A stretch of DNA of 64,000 bases. Source: Opimibacter sp041746735 (GTDB lineage: Bacteria > Bacteroidota > Bacteroidia > Chitinophagales > Saprospiraceae). The position numbers and the translations under genes were made by a program. Location of the stretch: contig JBGTGP010000010.1 in NCBI GenBank assembly GCA_041746735.1, positions 32,945-96,944 on the forward strand, in the 5' to 3' direction. Positions 1 to 7,895 of the stretch are shown one piece after another (the stretch's first letter is position 1; the number at the start of each line of letters is the position of its first letter). Under the pieces are notes generated by a model. The model had not been told where the DNA came from, made no database searches, and was given only the letters and a program-made list of their open reading frames with translations.

Positions 1-1
1 T

Positions 2-1048
2 TCCGCTTTCTCGATTTTCTACATGGGGATCAATCTGGGTGCCTTCCTGGCTCCGCTCATCGCCGGATGGTTCGGACAAAAAGTAGACTGGCAAGTCGGA
101 TTTCTGGTGGTGGCCATCGGGATGATCCTGGGTCTTATTCAATACAAGCTGGGTGCCAAGTACCTGGGCGATGCCGGTAGCCTGGTCGTCAGCGATACAC
201 CATCAGAACGCGCCAAACAGAAAAAATCCCTGCAAAATGCAGGGATTGGAGTCCTGGTGGTCATTGCGGCACTCGTGGCCGTCCATTTTACCGGTATCAT
301 GCCTATCACCGTGCTGAGTTTATCCAATCTGGTCGGCATACTGTTACTGGTCATTCCAGTTGTCTACTTTGGTTTCCTCTTTACCAAAGGCGGCTTTGAA
401 CCCGCTGAAAAGAAACGCATTGTCGCTATTATCATCTTCTACCTCGCAGCAGCCCTTTTCTGGTCCGCTTTTGAACAAGCTGGTTCTACACTTACCTTAT
501 TTGCTGACCGGCACACCAACAACAGCGTCCTGGGCTGGGAGTTTCCATCCACCTGGTGGCAAAGCATCAATGCCTTGTTTATAATCGTACTCTCTGGTGT
601 CTTCGCCTGGCTCTGGATCAAGCTCGCCAAAATGCAGCGCGAACCCTCCACGCCGATGAAGTTTGTCATCGGACTCTTGTTGGTCGGGGTCGGATTTCTG
701 ATCCTCGTTCCCGCAGCCATTCTCATCGAGAAAACAGGCAATAATGTCGGAATCCACTGGCTCCTGATGCTTTACTTTATTCATACCATTGGTGAGCTCT
801 TCCTCTCTCCGGTTGGACTCAGCGCCATGACTAAACTGGCACCAGCCCGCATTGTCGGACAGATGATGGGGATCTGGTTCCTCGGTGCCGCCACTGGTAA
901 TTTTATTGGCGGACGTGTCGGTGGACTTTTCGAATCTTTCCCACTCAAAAATATCTTCCTGGCCGTTTTCATCTTTAGCCTCGCAGCTTCCCTCGTGATG
1001 TTCTTCCTCGTGCCCTGGATGAAACGGTTGATGGGTGAGGTGAAGTAG
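2..1048 (+). CDS. POT/PTR family peptide:H+ symporter, 3' part
   Basis: C-terminal part of a proton-dependent oligopeptide transporter of the major facilitator superfamily, an inner-membrane importer of di- and tripeptides. The frame is open to the left edge, so the start lies outside the window. The first visible residues (FSIFYMGINLGAFLAPL) match the conserved POT signature region, and the ATG at 23 is therefore an internal Met. At least eight hydrophobic membrane segments follow, with a soluble Lys-rich linker around residues 60-72 and a basic C-terminus. The family is usually 450-600 aa, so about a third is missing. Family assignment is secure; the substrate is inferred from the family. 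Confidence 0.85.
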   Translation, partial: SAFSIFYMGINLGAFLAPLIAGWFGQKVDWQVGFLVVAIGMILGLIQYKLGAKYLGDAGSLVVSDTPSERAKQKKSLQNAGIGVLVVIAALVAVHFTGIMPITVLSLSNLVGILLLVIPVVYFGFLFTKGGFEPAEKKRIVAIIIFYLAAALFWSAFEQAGSTLTLFADRHTNNSVLGWEFPSTWWQSINALFIIVLSGVFAWLWIKLAKMQREPSTPMKFVIGLLLVGVGFLILVPAAILIEKTGNNVGIHWLLMLYFIHTIGELFLSPVGLSAMTKLAPARIVGQMMGIWFLGAATGNFIGGRVGGLFESFPLKNIFLAVFIFSLAASLVMFFLVPWMKRLMGEVK

Positions 1049-1290
1049 GTGACTGAAAGATGCCAGAGCAGCAGATGCCAGATGCCAGACTAGAGGATGC
1101 CTGATGGCACAGATGCCAGAGTAGGAGATGTTTCTTTTTAGATGCCAGAGCATAAGCTGTCAGATGCCGCAAGGCGGAATGGCTGAGAGATGCCTGTCTT
1201 GGCATCTACCAGCCGCACATCTGGCATCCCCCAATCCCCACATCTGGTATCTGGCATCTCCTGCTCTGGCATCTGGCATCTCCCATCCCC
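1049..1290. repeat. Degenerate heptamer array GATGCCA in inverted arrangement
   Basis: Intergenic DNA made largely of a degenerate 7-nt unit. From about 1058 to 1195 the unit reads GATGCCA(GA) on the plus strand; from about 1198 to 1285 it reads TGGCATC, its reverse complement. The whole stretch is an imperfect inverted repeat around a spacer near 1140-1195. No convincing gene lies inside. The geometry matches the arrays around the four-helix-bundle gene at 7394, although the unit sequence differs. Confidence 0.8.
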
Positions 1291-1314
1291 CCACCTAAGA
1301 ATACCCACCTCGGT

Positions 1315-1322
1315 TATCTTTA
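1315..1322 (+). promoter_or_regulatory. Bacteroidota -7 promoter element (TATCTTTA)
   Basis: Near-match to the Bacteroidota primary-sigma -7 element TAnnTTTG (last base A). It sits only 4 nt before the ATG of the M42 peptidase, the same spacing as in front of dinB and hutH. It implies a leaderless or nearly leaderless transcript. Confidence 0.45.
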
Positions 1323-1326
1323 CACC

Positions 1327-2373
1327 ATGATTGATTTTCCTCTGCTAAAAAAGATATCCGAAACCCCCGGCGCACCAGGATTTGAACGACAGATACGAGA
1401 GCTGATCAAATCTGAAATCGCTGATCTAGTAGATGAGATCCAGATTGATTCAATGGGATCGCTCATCGGTATCCGTAAAGGCCGTGAGCCCAAAAAGGCC
1501 ATGGTGGCAGCTCACATGGATGAGATCAGTTTTATGGTCACGCATATTGATGATGAGGGCTTTATCCGATTCCATCCACTGGGGGGATTTGATCCCAAAA
1601 CGCTGACCGCGCAACGAGTGATCGTGCATGGACGCGAAGACATTATGGGCGTCATGGGTAGCAAACCTATCCACCTGATGACATCGGAGGAGAAGAACAA
1701 GAATCCCCAAATCCGGGATTATTTTATTGATACCGGCCGACCCACAGATCAGGTCAGACAACTTGTGGAGATTGGCGATCCCATCACCCGTGAGCGCGAT
1801 CTCATCCTGATGGGAGATTGTATCAACGGCAAATCACTGGACAATCGGGTCTCCGTGTATATACTCATCGAAGTGCTCCGACTGTTGAAAGGAAAGACAT
1901 TACCCTATGATTTTTATGCAGCCTTTACGGTCCAGGAAGAAGTGGGGTTGCGGGGCGCTTTCAATGCCGCCGGTCATATCGATCCTGATTTTGGCATCGG
2001 CCTGGATGTCACCATCGCCTTCGATACACCCGGAGCCATGCCGCACGAAATGGTCACAAGACTGGGCAAGGGCACCGCGATCAAAATCCTCGATGGCTCT
2101 GTGATCTGTGATACGCGGATGACCTCTTACATGAAAAGCACGGCCACTCAACATGATATTCCCTACCAATTGGAAATATTGCCTGGCGGCGGAACAGACA
2201 CCGGTCCTCTGCAAAGACAGGGTATGCAGGGATCAATTGCAGGCGCCATATCTATTCCGCTCCGACATGTGCACCAAAGCATTGAGATGGCCCATGTGCA
2301 GGACATCAACTCCTCTGTAGACCTGCTCACAGCGGTTGTACTTGAACTGGATACCTGGAACTGGAATCTATAA
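1327..2373 (+). CDS. M42 family metallopeptidase (glutamyl aminopeptidase-like)
   Basis: Cytoplasmic dinuclear-zinc aminopeptidase of family M42, which removes N-terminal residues from peptides. At 348 aa it has the usual length. Expected metal and catalytic residues are visible: His63 in AAHMDE, Asp near 174 in GKSLDNR, the Glu pair near 203 in QEEVGLRG, Asp near 227 in GLDV, and a late His near 317 in RHVHQS. The ATG at 1327 directly follows a promoter-like box. Ten nucleotides separate it from the pterin dehydratase gene, and an aminotransferase follows, so the three are probably cotranscribed. With the upstream peptide transporter this suggests peptide uptake and amino-acid catabolism. 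Confidence 0.9.
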   Translation: MIDFPLLKKISETPGAPGFERQIRELIKSEIADLVDEIQIDSMGSLIGIRKGREPKKAMVAAHMDEISFMVTHIDDEGFIRFHPLGGFDPKTLTAQRVIVHGREDIMGVMGSKPIHLMTSEEKNKNPQIRDYFIDTGRPTDQVRQLVEIGDPITRERDLILMGDCINGKSLDNRVSVYILIEVLRLLKGKTLPYDFYAAFTVQEEVGLRGAFNAAGHIDPDFGIGLDVTIAFDTPGAMPHEMVTRLGKGTAIKILDGSVICDTRMTSYMKSTATQHDIPYQLEILPGGGTDTGPLQRQGMQGSIAGAISIPLRHVHQSIEMAHVQDINSSVDLLTAVVLELDTWNWNL

Positions 2374-2383
2374 AACTTTAGAC

Positions 2384-2638
2384 ATGGAATGGAAGGAGGA
2401 AAATAATAAACTGGTGGCCGAACTGGTCTTTGAGGACTTTTCCCAGGCCTGGGCTTTTTTGACGGAAGTTGCGATTTTGTCAGAACGCAAAAATCACCAT
2501 CCGGAGTGGACCAATATCTGGAACACGGTACGAATATCGCTCAGTACGCATGACGCCGGCGGGATCGTGACAGAGAAAGACCGCAAACTGGCCGACAGCA
2601 TCAGCAAGATTTACGAGCGGTATCAGAATCGATTTTAA
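2384..2638 (+). CDS. 4a-hydroxytetrahydrobiopterin dehydratase (PCD-type)
   Basis: Small 84-aa protein of the pterin-4a-carbinolamine dehydratase family. These enzymes dehydrate the 4a-hydroxy-pterin left by aromatic amino-acid hydroxylases and so recycle the cofactor. The family core is visible: NHHPEW followed by VRISLSTHDAGG and a C-terminal EKDRKLA helix. ATG 2384 is chosen over an in-frame start at 2336 because the latter would overlap the peptidase gene and lie outside the family fold. The stop overlaps the next start in TAATG, so translation is coupled to the aminotransferase. No aromatic hydroxylase is visible in the window. Confidence 0.85.
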   Translation: MEWKEENNKLVAELVFEDFSQAWAFLTEVAILSERKNHHPEWTNIWNTVRISLSTHDAGGIVTEKDRKLADSISKIYERYQNRF

Positions 2639-3789
2639 TGCCGCTGGACAGTAAGCTGCCGGATGTAGGGACTACGATCTTCACCGTAATGTCCCAGCTT
2701 GCCGCCAGACATGGGGCGATCAATCTTTCGCAGGGTTTTCCTGATTTTGAGACCGATCCCCGACTCATCGACCTGGTCGCCGACGCCATGAAATCGGGGC
2801 AGAATCAATATGCACCCATGCCCGGTCTACCCGAACTCAATACCGCGATAGCCGTTAAACTCGCAAGTGATTATGGCTGGATGCCTGATCCCGAAACCGA
2901 GATCACGGTCACGGCAGGAGGTACCCAGGCGCTCTACTCCATTATTGGCGCTGTGATCAGCCCTGGTGATGAGGTGATCATTCTGGAACCCAGCTACGAC
3001 AGTTATATTCCATCCGTTCGTTCGTTTGGCGGTATGTGCCGGACAGTTCCCCTTCAACCACCTGCATACAAAGTCGATTGGGAGGCGGTAGAAGCGTTAG
3101 TATCTCCAAAGACTAAACTCATCATGATCAATACACCGCACAATCCTTGCGGTGTGGTATTGGAGGAAGAGGATCTCCGCCAATTGGAGCAAATCATACT
3201 CCGGCATGACCTGTATCTCATCAGCGATGAGGTCTATGAGCATATCATTTTTGACGGACGTCAGCATCAGTCGGTCCTCCGCTATCCGGAACTGTACCGG
3301 CGCTCATTTGTTGTTTTCTCTTTTGGAAAAAGTCTGCATGTTACGGGTTGGAAAACAGGTTATGTCATCGCTCCACCTGACCTGACGGCAGAACTTCGAA
3401 AGATTCATCAGTTCAATGTTTTTTCAGCTAACCGACCTATGCAGTATGCTATCGCCCGGTATATTCTGGATCATGCTGACTTTAAAGCACTGGCAACCTT
3501 TTACCAGCGGAAACGGGACTTGTTTGTCAGCCTGATGGAAGGCGTTCCGCTTCGCTTTTTGCCATGCCACGGAAGTTACTTTATACTGGCTGATTACAGT
3601 GAAGTGTCTGTAGCTGATGACCATTCATTTGCAAGTCAGTTGACGATGGAGGGTGGCGTGGCTACTATTCCGTTGAGCCCATTTTACAAAGAGGGCAGTC
3701 AGGAGAAAATCCTTCGCTTTTGTTTCGCGAAAAAAGAAGAGACGCTTGTACAAGCGGCGGGAAGGTTAGAACGATATTTTAGCCGCTGA
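2638..3789 (+). CDS. Pyridoxal-phosphate aminotransferase, methionine/aromatic (YbdL-like)
   Basis: Class I/II fold-type I aminotransferase of 383 aa. Key elements: the substrate and cofactor pocket (INLSQGFPDFETDP, TAGGTQALYSIIGA), NTPHNPCG with the conserved Asn, SDEVYEHI with the cofactor Asp, and SFGKSLHVTGWKTGY holding the Schiff-base Lys near residue 230. The wording of these motifs fits methionine aminotransferase YbdL and the related kynurenine/glutamine transaminase branch. It is the last gene of the peptidase-dehydratase-aminotransferase group and converges on the haem-binding gene. Specificity between methionine and aromatic substrates cannot be decided from sequence alone. Confidence 0.85.
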   Translation: MPLDSKLPDVGTTIFTVMSQLAARHGAINLSQGFPDFETDPRLIDLVADAMKSGQNQYAPMPGLPELNTAIAVKLASDYGWMPDPETEITVTAGGTQALYSIIGAVISPGDEVIILEPSYDSYIPSVRSFGGMCRTVPLQPPAYKVDWEAVEALVSPKTKLIMINTPHNPCGVVLEEEDLRQLEQIILRHDLYLISDEVYEHIIFDGRQHQSVLRYPELYRRSFVVFSFGKSLHVTGWKTGYVIAPPDLTAELRKIHQFNVFSANRPMQYAIARYILDHADFKALATFYQRKRDLFVSLMEGVPLRFLPCHGSYFILADYSEVSVADDHSFASQLTMEGGVATIPLSPFYKEGSQEKILRFCFAKKEETLVQAAGRLERYFSR

Positions 3790-3797
3790 TGGCCCAA

Positions 3798-4289
3798 TCA
3801 TTTGCGTTTCCATATCAGACTGTCAGGGGGAAAGTTTTTTTCCATAGCATCTAAATTCGTCCGGGCCCAGGTGGTCAGTACCCCACGTTGTTCATCCGTG
3901 AGTTTGGCCTCAGGATGTAATCCAAACCAGGTGTAAGAAGGAAGAGGCATTTCTTTTTCTTGTACCATTTCGATGATCTCTTCGAATTTGTGATACTGAT
4001 AGGCTGCACTGTGATTGACAAACTCCGAGAAATTGAGATGTGCTTTCCCTTCGTTGACATGATAGGCCATCCACCAGGCGATGGGTTGTACTTTGGCATA
4101 CCAGGGATACCGGGTAGAATTGGAATGGCAGTCCAAACAAGAGCTTTTCAGCAGGCCGGAGACTTCACTGGTTATAGTGTGCTTCAAATAGACGGCTTTT
4201 GTATTGTTGCTTGTCGTATTTCTTTTGGGCTGGATAAACTGGATAAGCCCTAAAACCAGGACCAGGCCGATGAGTACTTTCTTTATCAT
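3798..4289 (-). CDS. Haem-binding domain protein (cytochrome c-like CxxCH)
   Basis: A 163-aa exported protein with one N-terminal membrane or signal segment (IGLVLVLGLIQFI) followed by a single c-type haem motif CLDCHS and the downstream TRYPWYAKVQPIAWW segment typical of the Bacteroidota haem-binding-domain family. It is probably periplasmic and membrane anchored. A longer reading from 4397 exists, but the ATG at 4289 places the hydrophobic segment right at the N-terminus. It is divergent from the small membrane protein at 4404. The exact electron-transfer partner is unknown. Confidence 0.8.
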   Translation of the reverse strand: MIKKVLIGLVLVLGLIQFIQPKRNTTSNNTKAVYLKHTITSEVSGLLKSSCLDCHSNSTRYPWYAKVQPIAWWMAYHVNEGKAHLNFSEFVNHSAAYQYHKFEEIIEMVQEKEMPLPSYTWFGLHPEAKLTDEQRGVLTTWARTNLDAMEKNFPPDSLIWKRK

Positions 4290-4403
4290 ACTTGGAAAGG
4301 TAGTGATTTCCCGATATCCTGCAAGGGGGGGACCCAATAGATTGCTTTTCCTTCCGAAAACTTGTATATTGGTTCTTTTTATCATGATGTAAATCAAAGG
4401 GGT

Positions 4404-4616
4404 ATGAAAAAATTTGTAGGTATGTTCCTCATTCTCGTAGCACTGACTGCCGGCTATTTGGGGATACAGCAGTTAAACAACAGTGGCGGTACGGTCAAAT
4501 TTTTGGGAATGAAGATCTCCGCTGAGGATTCGTCTGCCAAACAGAAAGGGTACATCTATCTCGGACTGGCCGTTGTGGCCCTGGTGGGAGGTGTGGCCCT
4601 GATACGCAAGGAGTAA
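4404..4616 (+). CDS. Small two-helix membrane protein
   Basis: A 70-aa protein with two hydrophobic segments: residues about 4-20 (FVGMFLILVALTAGYLGI) and 49-66 (YIYLGLAVVALVGGVALI). A polar linker containing KFLGMKISAEDSSAKQ lies between them. The layout resembles DUF3185-type small inner-membrane proteins; the function is unknown. The ATG at 4404 is preferred over one at 4362 because it starts immediately before the first membrane segment. It is divergent from the haem-binding gene, with about 114 bp of shared upstream DNA. Confidence 0.65.
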   Translation: MKKFVGMFLILVALTAGYLGIQQLNNSGGTVKFLGMKISAEDSSAKQKGYIYLGLAVVALVGGVALIRKE

Positions 4617-4735
4617 CGGAAAGAACGTCCAGCTTAGAGGCTTAGTGATGCTTTGATTAGGATACGAAATCAAAAAGCAGCATTTATTTTGACAATTAGT
4701 CAAGAGATGGTATGTTTGCATTCCTTTTTAATAAG

Positions 4736-4810
4736 GGGCGCATAGCTCAGCTGGTTCAGAGCATCTGCCTTACAAGCAGAGGGTCCGCGGTTCGAATCCG
4801 TGTGCGCCCA
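4736..4810 (+). tRNA. tRNA-Val (UAC anticodon)
   Basis: A 75-nt cloverleaf. The acceptor stem GGGCGCA pairs exactly with TGCGCCC, with discriminator A at 4810. The D arm is GCTC...GAGC, the anticodon stem TCTGC/GCAGA encloses loop CTTACAA giving anticodon UAC, and the T arm contains GTTCGAATC. The 3' CCA is not encoded. A strong hairpin follows two bases later. Confidence 0.97.
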
Positions 4811-4812
4811 CA

Positions 4813-4842
4813 AAACAAGGTCATCTCCGGATGGCCTTGTTT
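4813..4842 (+). terminator. Hairpin terminator after tRNA-Val
   Basis: A 13-bp stem (AAACAAGGTCATC with GATGGCCTTGTTT, one G-U pair) closes a TCCG tetraloop and ends in T-rich DNA. Its position right behind the tRNA makes it the likely tRNA terminator. Confidence 0.85.
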
Positions 4843-5492
4843 ATTTCCCACTGTTTGGCACTAACGACATCTTCCAGGACTGTCAGGTGATCATAATTGA
4901 AGGCCCAGAAAACATCATCCCCATTGGCTGTTGCAACCAAAGTTCAAGTCCAAAGACCAGATCACATGCTAACCCGTGATGTTGTGGGTGCCTTTGGAGA
5001 TGTGCTTCTTATTCGCACCTATCACCACAAGCTTCACATTTCATTTTTAGTTTTTTCCATTTGCCGTTCACAGACGTCTTTCGGGAGAGAGGGGCAAATA
5101 ATATCTGTAAGTAAATAAAGACACCCCTGATCGGGCGAAACTACGTTTCTCTTACCAAGGCTACTGCGCCCTAAGCGAAAGTAAACGAGAGTAAATATGA
5201 GGATCGAAAGGCTATTTCAGATATGGATATGAAGAAACTAAAAGTACGGTCGCGGGTCACGACCCAACTATACATCTTCATCATCTACTGCTTCCCACCA
5301 CTTACGGGATGGCACCCCAACCCTCTAAAATCCTAAACCGCATAAGCTTTATAAACATCATAAACCCGAGACAGAGGCTGTCAACCTGATTCATAAGGAC
5401 ACCCTTCACCTTTGACCTTTTATCCTTTTCATTATGTGCCCCTGGCTATCAAATTTATAAGTAATTTTGTCCTCATATTTACAATACAGACC
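4843..5492. other. 650-bp intergenic region without a recognised gene
   Basis: No homologous protein, RNA fold or repeat was recognised between the tRNA terminator and the acidic protein gene. A short open frame at 4897-5118 has no recognisable motif and an atypical composition. The region directly follows a tRNA gene, a common integration site, but no attachment repeat or integrase trace was seen. Confidence 0.5.
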
Positions 5493-5963
5493 ATGAAAAT
5501 AACCGAAGCATTGATCGACCAGATTTTAGAGCAGGGTGAAAACGGCTCACTGGATCCGTCACCTTATATGGAAAACCTGAAATACCTGATCGTCGAGGAT
5601 GATGATGTCGATCTGACGGAAGAGGATCATGCCTATCTGATATTTCTCGGGACAGTCTGTCTCGAAAGCCTGAAACGCGAAGGGTTGTATAAGGATATAG
5701 AGGATGAGGATATGCTGATTGACATGGAGGAAGCCAACTGGGAAGCCCTGGAGGCCGCAGATGGTGATCTTGATGTTTTTGTTGAAAAGCTCGCTGAAGA
5801 TTTTCCGGAGCAAGACTTACTTGACTTTCTGGCATTCTCTGTACTTCCGACAGACGAGGATGAAGAGGATGATGAGCCGGTGATGAGTTCAGAAGATGGT
5901 CAGATTCTGGCGTTTGTCAGGCTGAAAGCGATGCTGGATACGGTGTTGATGCCAGCCGTTTAA
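5493..5963 (+). CDS. Acidic hypothetical protein
   Basis: A 156-aa, very acidic protein with runs of Asp and Glu at about residues 29-37 (EDDDVDLTEED), 66-74 and 127-134 (DEDEEDDEP). It has no signal peptide, membrane segment or Cys. It looks like a soluble, helical cytoplasmic protein. The ATG at 5493 is preferred to an in-frame start at 5412, whose extra N-terminus is hydrophobic and unlike the rest. It converges on aroF, 9 nt away. Function not recognised. Confidence 0.7.
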   Translation: MKITEALIDQILEQGENGSLDPSPYMENLKYLIVEDDDVDLTEEDHAYLIFLGTVCLESLKREGLYKDIEDEDMLIDMEEANWEALEAADGDLDVFVEKLAEDFPEQDLLDFLAFSVLPTDEDEEDDEPVMSSEDGQILAFVRLKAMLDTVLMPAV

Positions 5964-5972
5964 TCTTTATTT

Positions 5973-7085
5973 TCAGGATCCATTAGTGCTTGACGAATCT
6001 TCATCCCGGAGATGCGCCTGACGTGAAATGCTTTCCTGATGGACGGCTGAAAAGTAGTGGCTGATAAAACCTTCGCTCAGGCCGCGCTCACGACCCATAT
6101 CTTTGGCTTTTTCCAGGATCTCGTTCCAGCGACCGACCTGAAATATGGAAATTTTATTGTCCTTTTTATGTCGGCCTATCTCTTCGCTCAGTTTCATGCG
6201 ACGCGCCAACAGGTTGAGCACTTCCACATCCAGATCATCAATGATATGCCGGATCTTATCCAGCCGGGCTAGAAAGGCCTCATCATCGGTGGTTTCTTTT
6301 TTAAATACAAGCTGATCGAGAAGCTGTTGATAAGCTGCCGGTGTGATTTGTTGCTGCGCATCACTCCAGGCCTTATCCGGATCACAATGCGTCTCCGTCA
6401 TCAATCCGTCATAATTGAGATCCAGAGCATACTGCGCTACACTTTGCAGGTCTGCCCGATTACCACAGATATGACTGTTGTCACAAATCAGCGGGATATC
6501 CGGCATCCGACGGCGAAGCTCAATCGGAATGCCCCAGTAGGGCTCATTCCGAAACATCGATCGGGCATAGATAGAAAAGCCTCTGTGGATGGCGGCGATG
6601 TCCCGGATACCAGCAGCCTGTACCCGCTCTATGGCTCCGATCCACAATTCGAGATCCGGATTGGTGGGATTTTTTACCATGACCGGAATATCTACGCCCT
6701 TCAGGGCATCCGCAATCTCCTGCACGGAAAATGGATTGGCAGTTGAACGGGCTCCGATCCATAACACATCTATCCCAAATTCAAGCGCTTTTTCTACCTG
6801 ATGCGCAGTGGCGACTTCGATGGTTGTCCGGAGTCCTGTTTCTTCTTTTACGCGCTTCAACCAGGGTAAGGCTACACTTCCGTTTCCTTCAAAGACACCC
6901 GGTCGGGTCCTGGGCTTCCATACCCCGGCTCTGAAGAGATCTATTCCGGATTTAGCAAGTTCACGGGCAGTGGCCATGACCTGCTCCTCCGTCTCTGCAC
7001 TACAGGGGCCGGCAATTAAGAAGGGCCTGTTGTCTTTTTTCAGAATAAAGATGTTTGGAGAACCTTCTGTCTGGTTGAGGATCAT
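5973..7085 (-). CDS. aroF: Bifunctional DAHP synthase / chorismate mutase (type II)
   Basis: Fusion enzyme of 370 aa that catalyses the entry step of the shikimate pathway (PEP + erythrose-4-phosphate) and the chorismate to prephenate rearrangement. Residues about 1-265 form the KDPG-aldolase-like DAHP synthase barrel with IAGPCSAET, AGVWKPRTRPG, the MVKNP turn and ICDNSHICGNR. After a short linker, residues about 275-355 form an AroQ chorismate mutase helical domain (LDKIRHIIDDLDVEVLNLLA, EIGRHKK). This synthase-first fusion order is typical of Bacteroidota. No regulatory ACT domain is present. The upstream spacer is occupied by the heptamer array at 7141. Confidence 0.93.
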   Translation of the reverse strand: MILNQTEGSPNIFILKKDNRPFLIAGPCSAETEEQVMATARELAKSGIDLFRAGVWKPRTRPGVFEGNGSVALPWLKRVKEETGLRTTIEVATAHQVEKALEFGIDVLWIGARSTANPFSVQEIADALKGVDIPVMVKNPTNPDLELWIGAIERVQAAGIRDIAAIHRGFSIYARSMFRNEPYWGIPIELRRRMPDIPLICDNSHICGNRADLQSVAQYALDLNYDGLMTETHCDPDKAWSDAQQQITPAAYQQLLDQLVFKKETTDDEAFLARLDKIRHIIDDLDVEVLNLLARRMKLSEEIGRHKKDNKISIFQVGRWNEILEKAKDMGRERGLSEGFISHYFSAVHQESISRQAHLRDEDSSSTNGS

Positions 7086-7140
7086 GGGTAGGACGTGCGC
7101 TGAATGTCTGAGCTAAAACATAAAAGTAGTGCAATAGTTT

Positions 7141-7336
7141 GGCAGAGGTGAGTGGGCAGTGGTGAGTAGTGAGTAGTGAGTGGTGAATGGGCAGTGGGCA
7201 GTAGTGAGTAGTGAGTGGGGTGCTTCGACCCGCTTGACACATCCTCGTGCTACAGCTCAGCAACCGTGGTGAATGGGCAGTGGTGAGTGGGCGTGAGTGG
7301 GCAGTGGTGAATGGTGAGTGTGTGTGAGTGGGCAGC
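7141..7336. repeat. Heptamer array, GTGAGTA orientation (left arm)
   Basis: About 195 bp of degenerate 7-nt units GTGAGTA/GTGAGTG/GTGAATG mixed with GGGCAGT. It is interrupted near 7219-7264 by a non-repeat insert holding a small hairpin (GGGTGCTTCGACCC) and a REP-like GCTCAGCAACC end. The unit orientation is the reverse complement of the array at 7756-7895, so the two form inverted arms around the four-helix-bundle gene. Confidence 0.85.
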
Positions 7337-7393
7337 ATGATTTAAATTCTTACATTAGATCACGTTTTACTTCACCATTTAAAACACTTTGCC

Positions 7394-7747
7394 ATGTTCC
7401 TTCACTTAGCGCATACCCATCTTGAGGTATACAAGCAATCTTATGCATTAACGCTTGAAGCCTATAAAGTGACTAAAGTGCTACCTCCATCTGAACGATT
7501 TAATCTGATCAGCCAGATACAAAGAGCTGCTCTTTCTATCCATTTAAATATTGCTGAAGGGAGTACAAGAAAGTCCATCCAAGAGCGAAGACGGTATTAT
7601 GAAATTGCCAGAGGATCGGTTGTGGAAATAGACTCAGCACTTGACATTATTGTGGGACTGGAATATATAAATAAGCACCAGCTTGATGCACTTGGTGAAT
7701 GCGTCGTTAATATATTTAAATTATTGACCGGGATGATTGCAAAATAA
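7394..7747 (+). CDS. Four-helix-bundle protein (23S rRNA intervening-sequence protein family)
   Basis: A 117-aa protein of the IVP/S23 four-helix-bundle family (TIGR02436 type, structurally related to Avd of diversity-generating retroelements). Diagnostic features are LEVYKQSYALTLEAYKVTK, FNLISQIQRAALSIHLNIAEG with the Asn-Ile-Ala-Glu-Gly signature, RRRYYEIARGSVVEID and a final helix. The family was first met inside 23S rRNA intervening sequences, but there is no rRNA here. The gene stands alone, is visibly more AT-rich (about 38-40 % GC) than its neighbours, and is enclosed by two inverted heptamer arrays, which suggests acquisition as a unit. No reverse transcriptase or variable repeat is nearby. 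Biochemical role unknown. Confidence 0.88.
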   Translation: MFLHLAHTHLEVYKQSYALTLEAYKVTKVLPPSERFNLISQIQRAALSIHLNIAEGSTRKSIQERRRYYEIARGSVVEIDSALDIIVGLEYINKHQLDALGECVVNIFKLLTGMIAK

Positions 7748-7755
7748 TCCCCAGT

Positions 7756-7895
7756 CCACTCACCCCTGACCCCTCATTACTCACTACTCACTACTCACTA
7801 CTCACTACTCACTACTCACTACTCACTATTCACTATTCACTATTCACCCCTCACCCCTCATTACTCACTACTCACTACTCACTACTCACTACTCA
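7756..7895. repeat. Heptamer array, CTCACTA orientation (right arm)
   Basis: Roughly 17 tandem copies of CTCACTA with variants TTCACTA, CTCATTA and CTCACCC. It begins just behind the stop codon of the four-helix-bundle gene and runs into the stop codon of the amidohydrolase gene on the other strand. It is the reverse-complement counterpart of the left arm at 7141-7336 and is better conserved than that arm. Confidence 0.9.

Noticed and set aside
4897..5118. 73-codon frame behind the tRNA
   Set aside because: No start context, motif or plausible composition; treated as non-coding.
4736..5492. Genomic island integrated at tRNA-Val
   Set aside because: No direct repeat of the tRNA 3' end and no integrase or phage gene was found in the adjoining 650 bp.
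7394..7747. 23S rRNA intervening sequence or diversity-generating retroelement
   Set aside because: No rRNA sequence surrounds the gene, and no reverse transcriptase, template repeat or variable repeat was found within the window.
7141..7895. CRISPR array
   Set aside because: Units are 7 nt, contiguous and without unique spacers; no cas gene is nearby.
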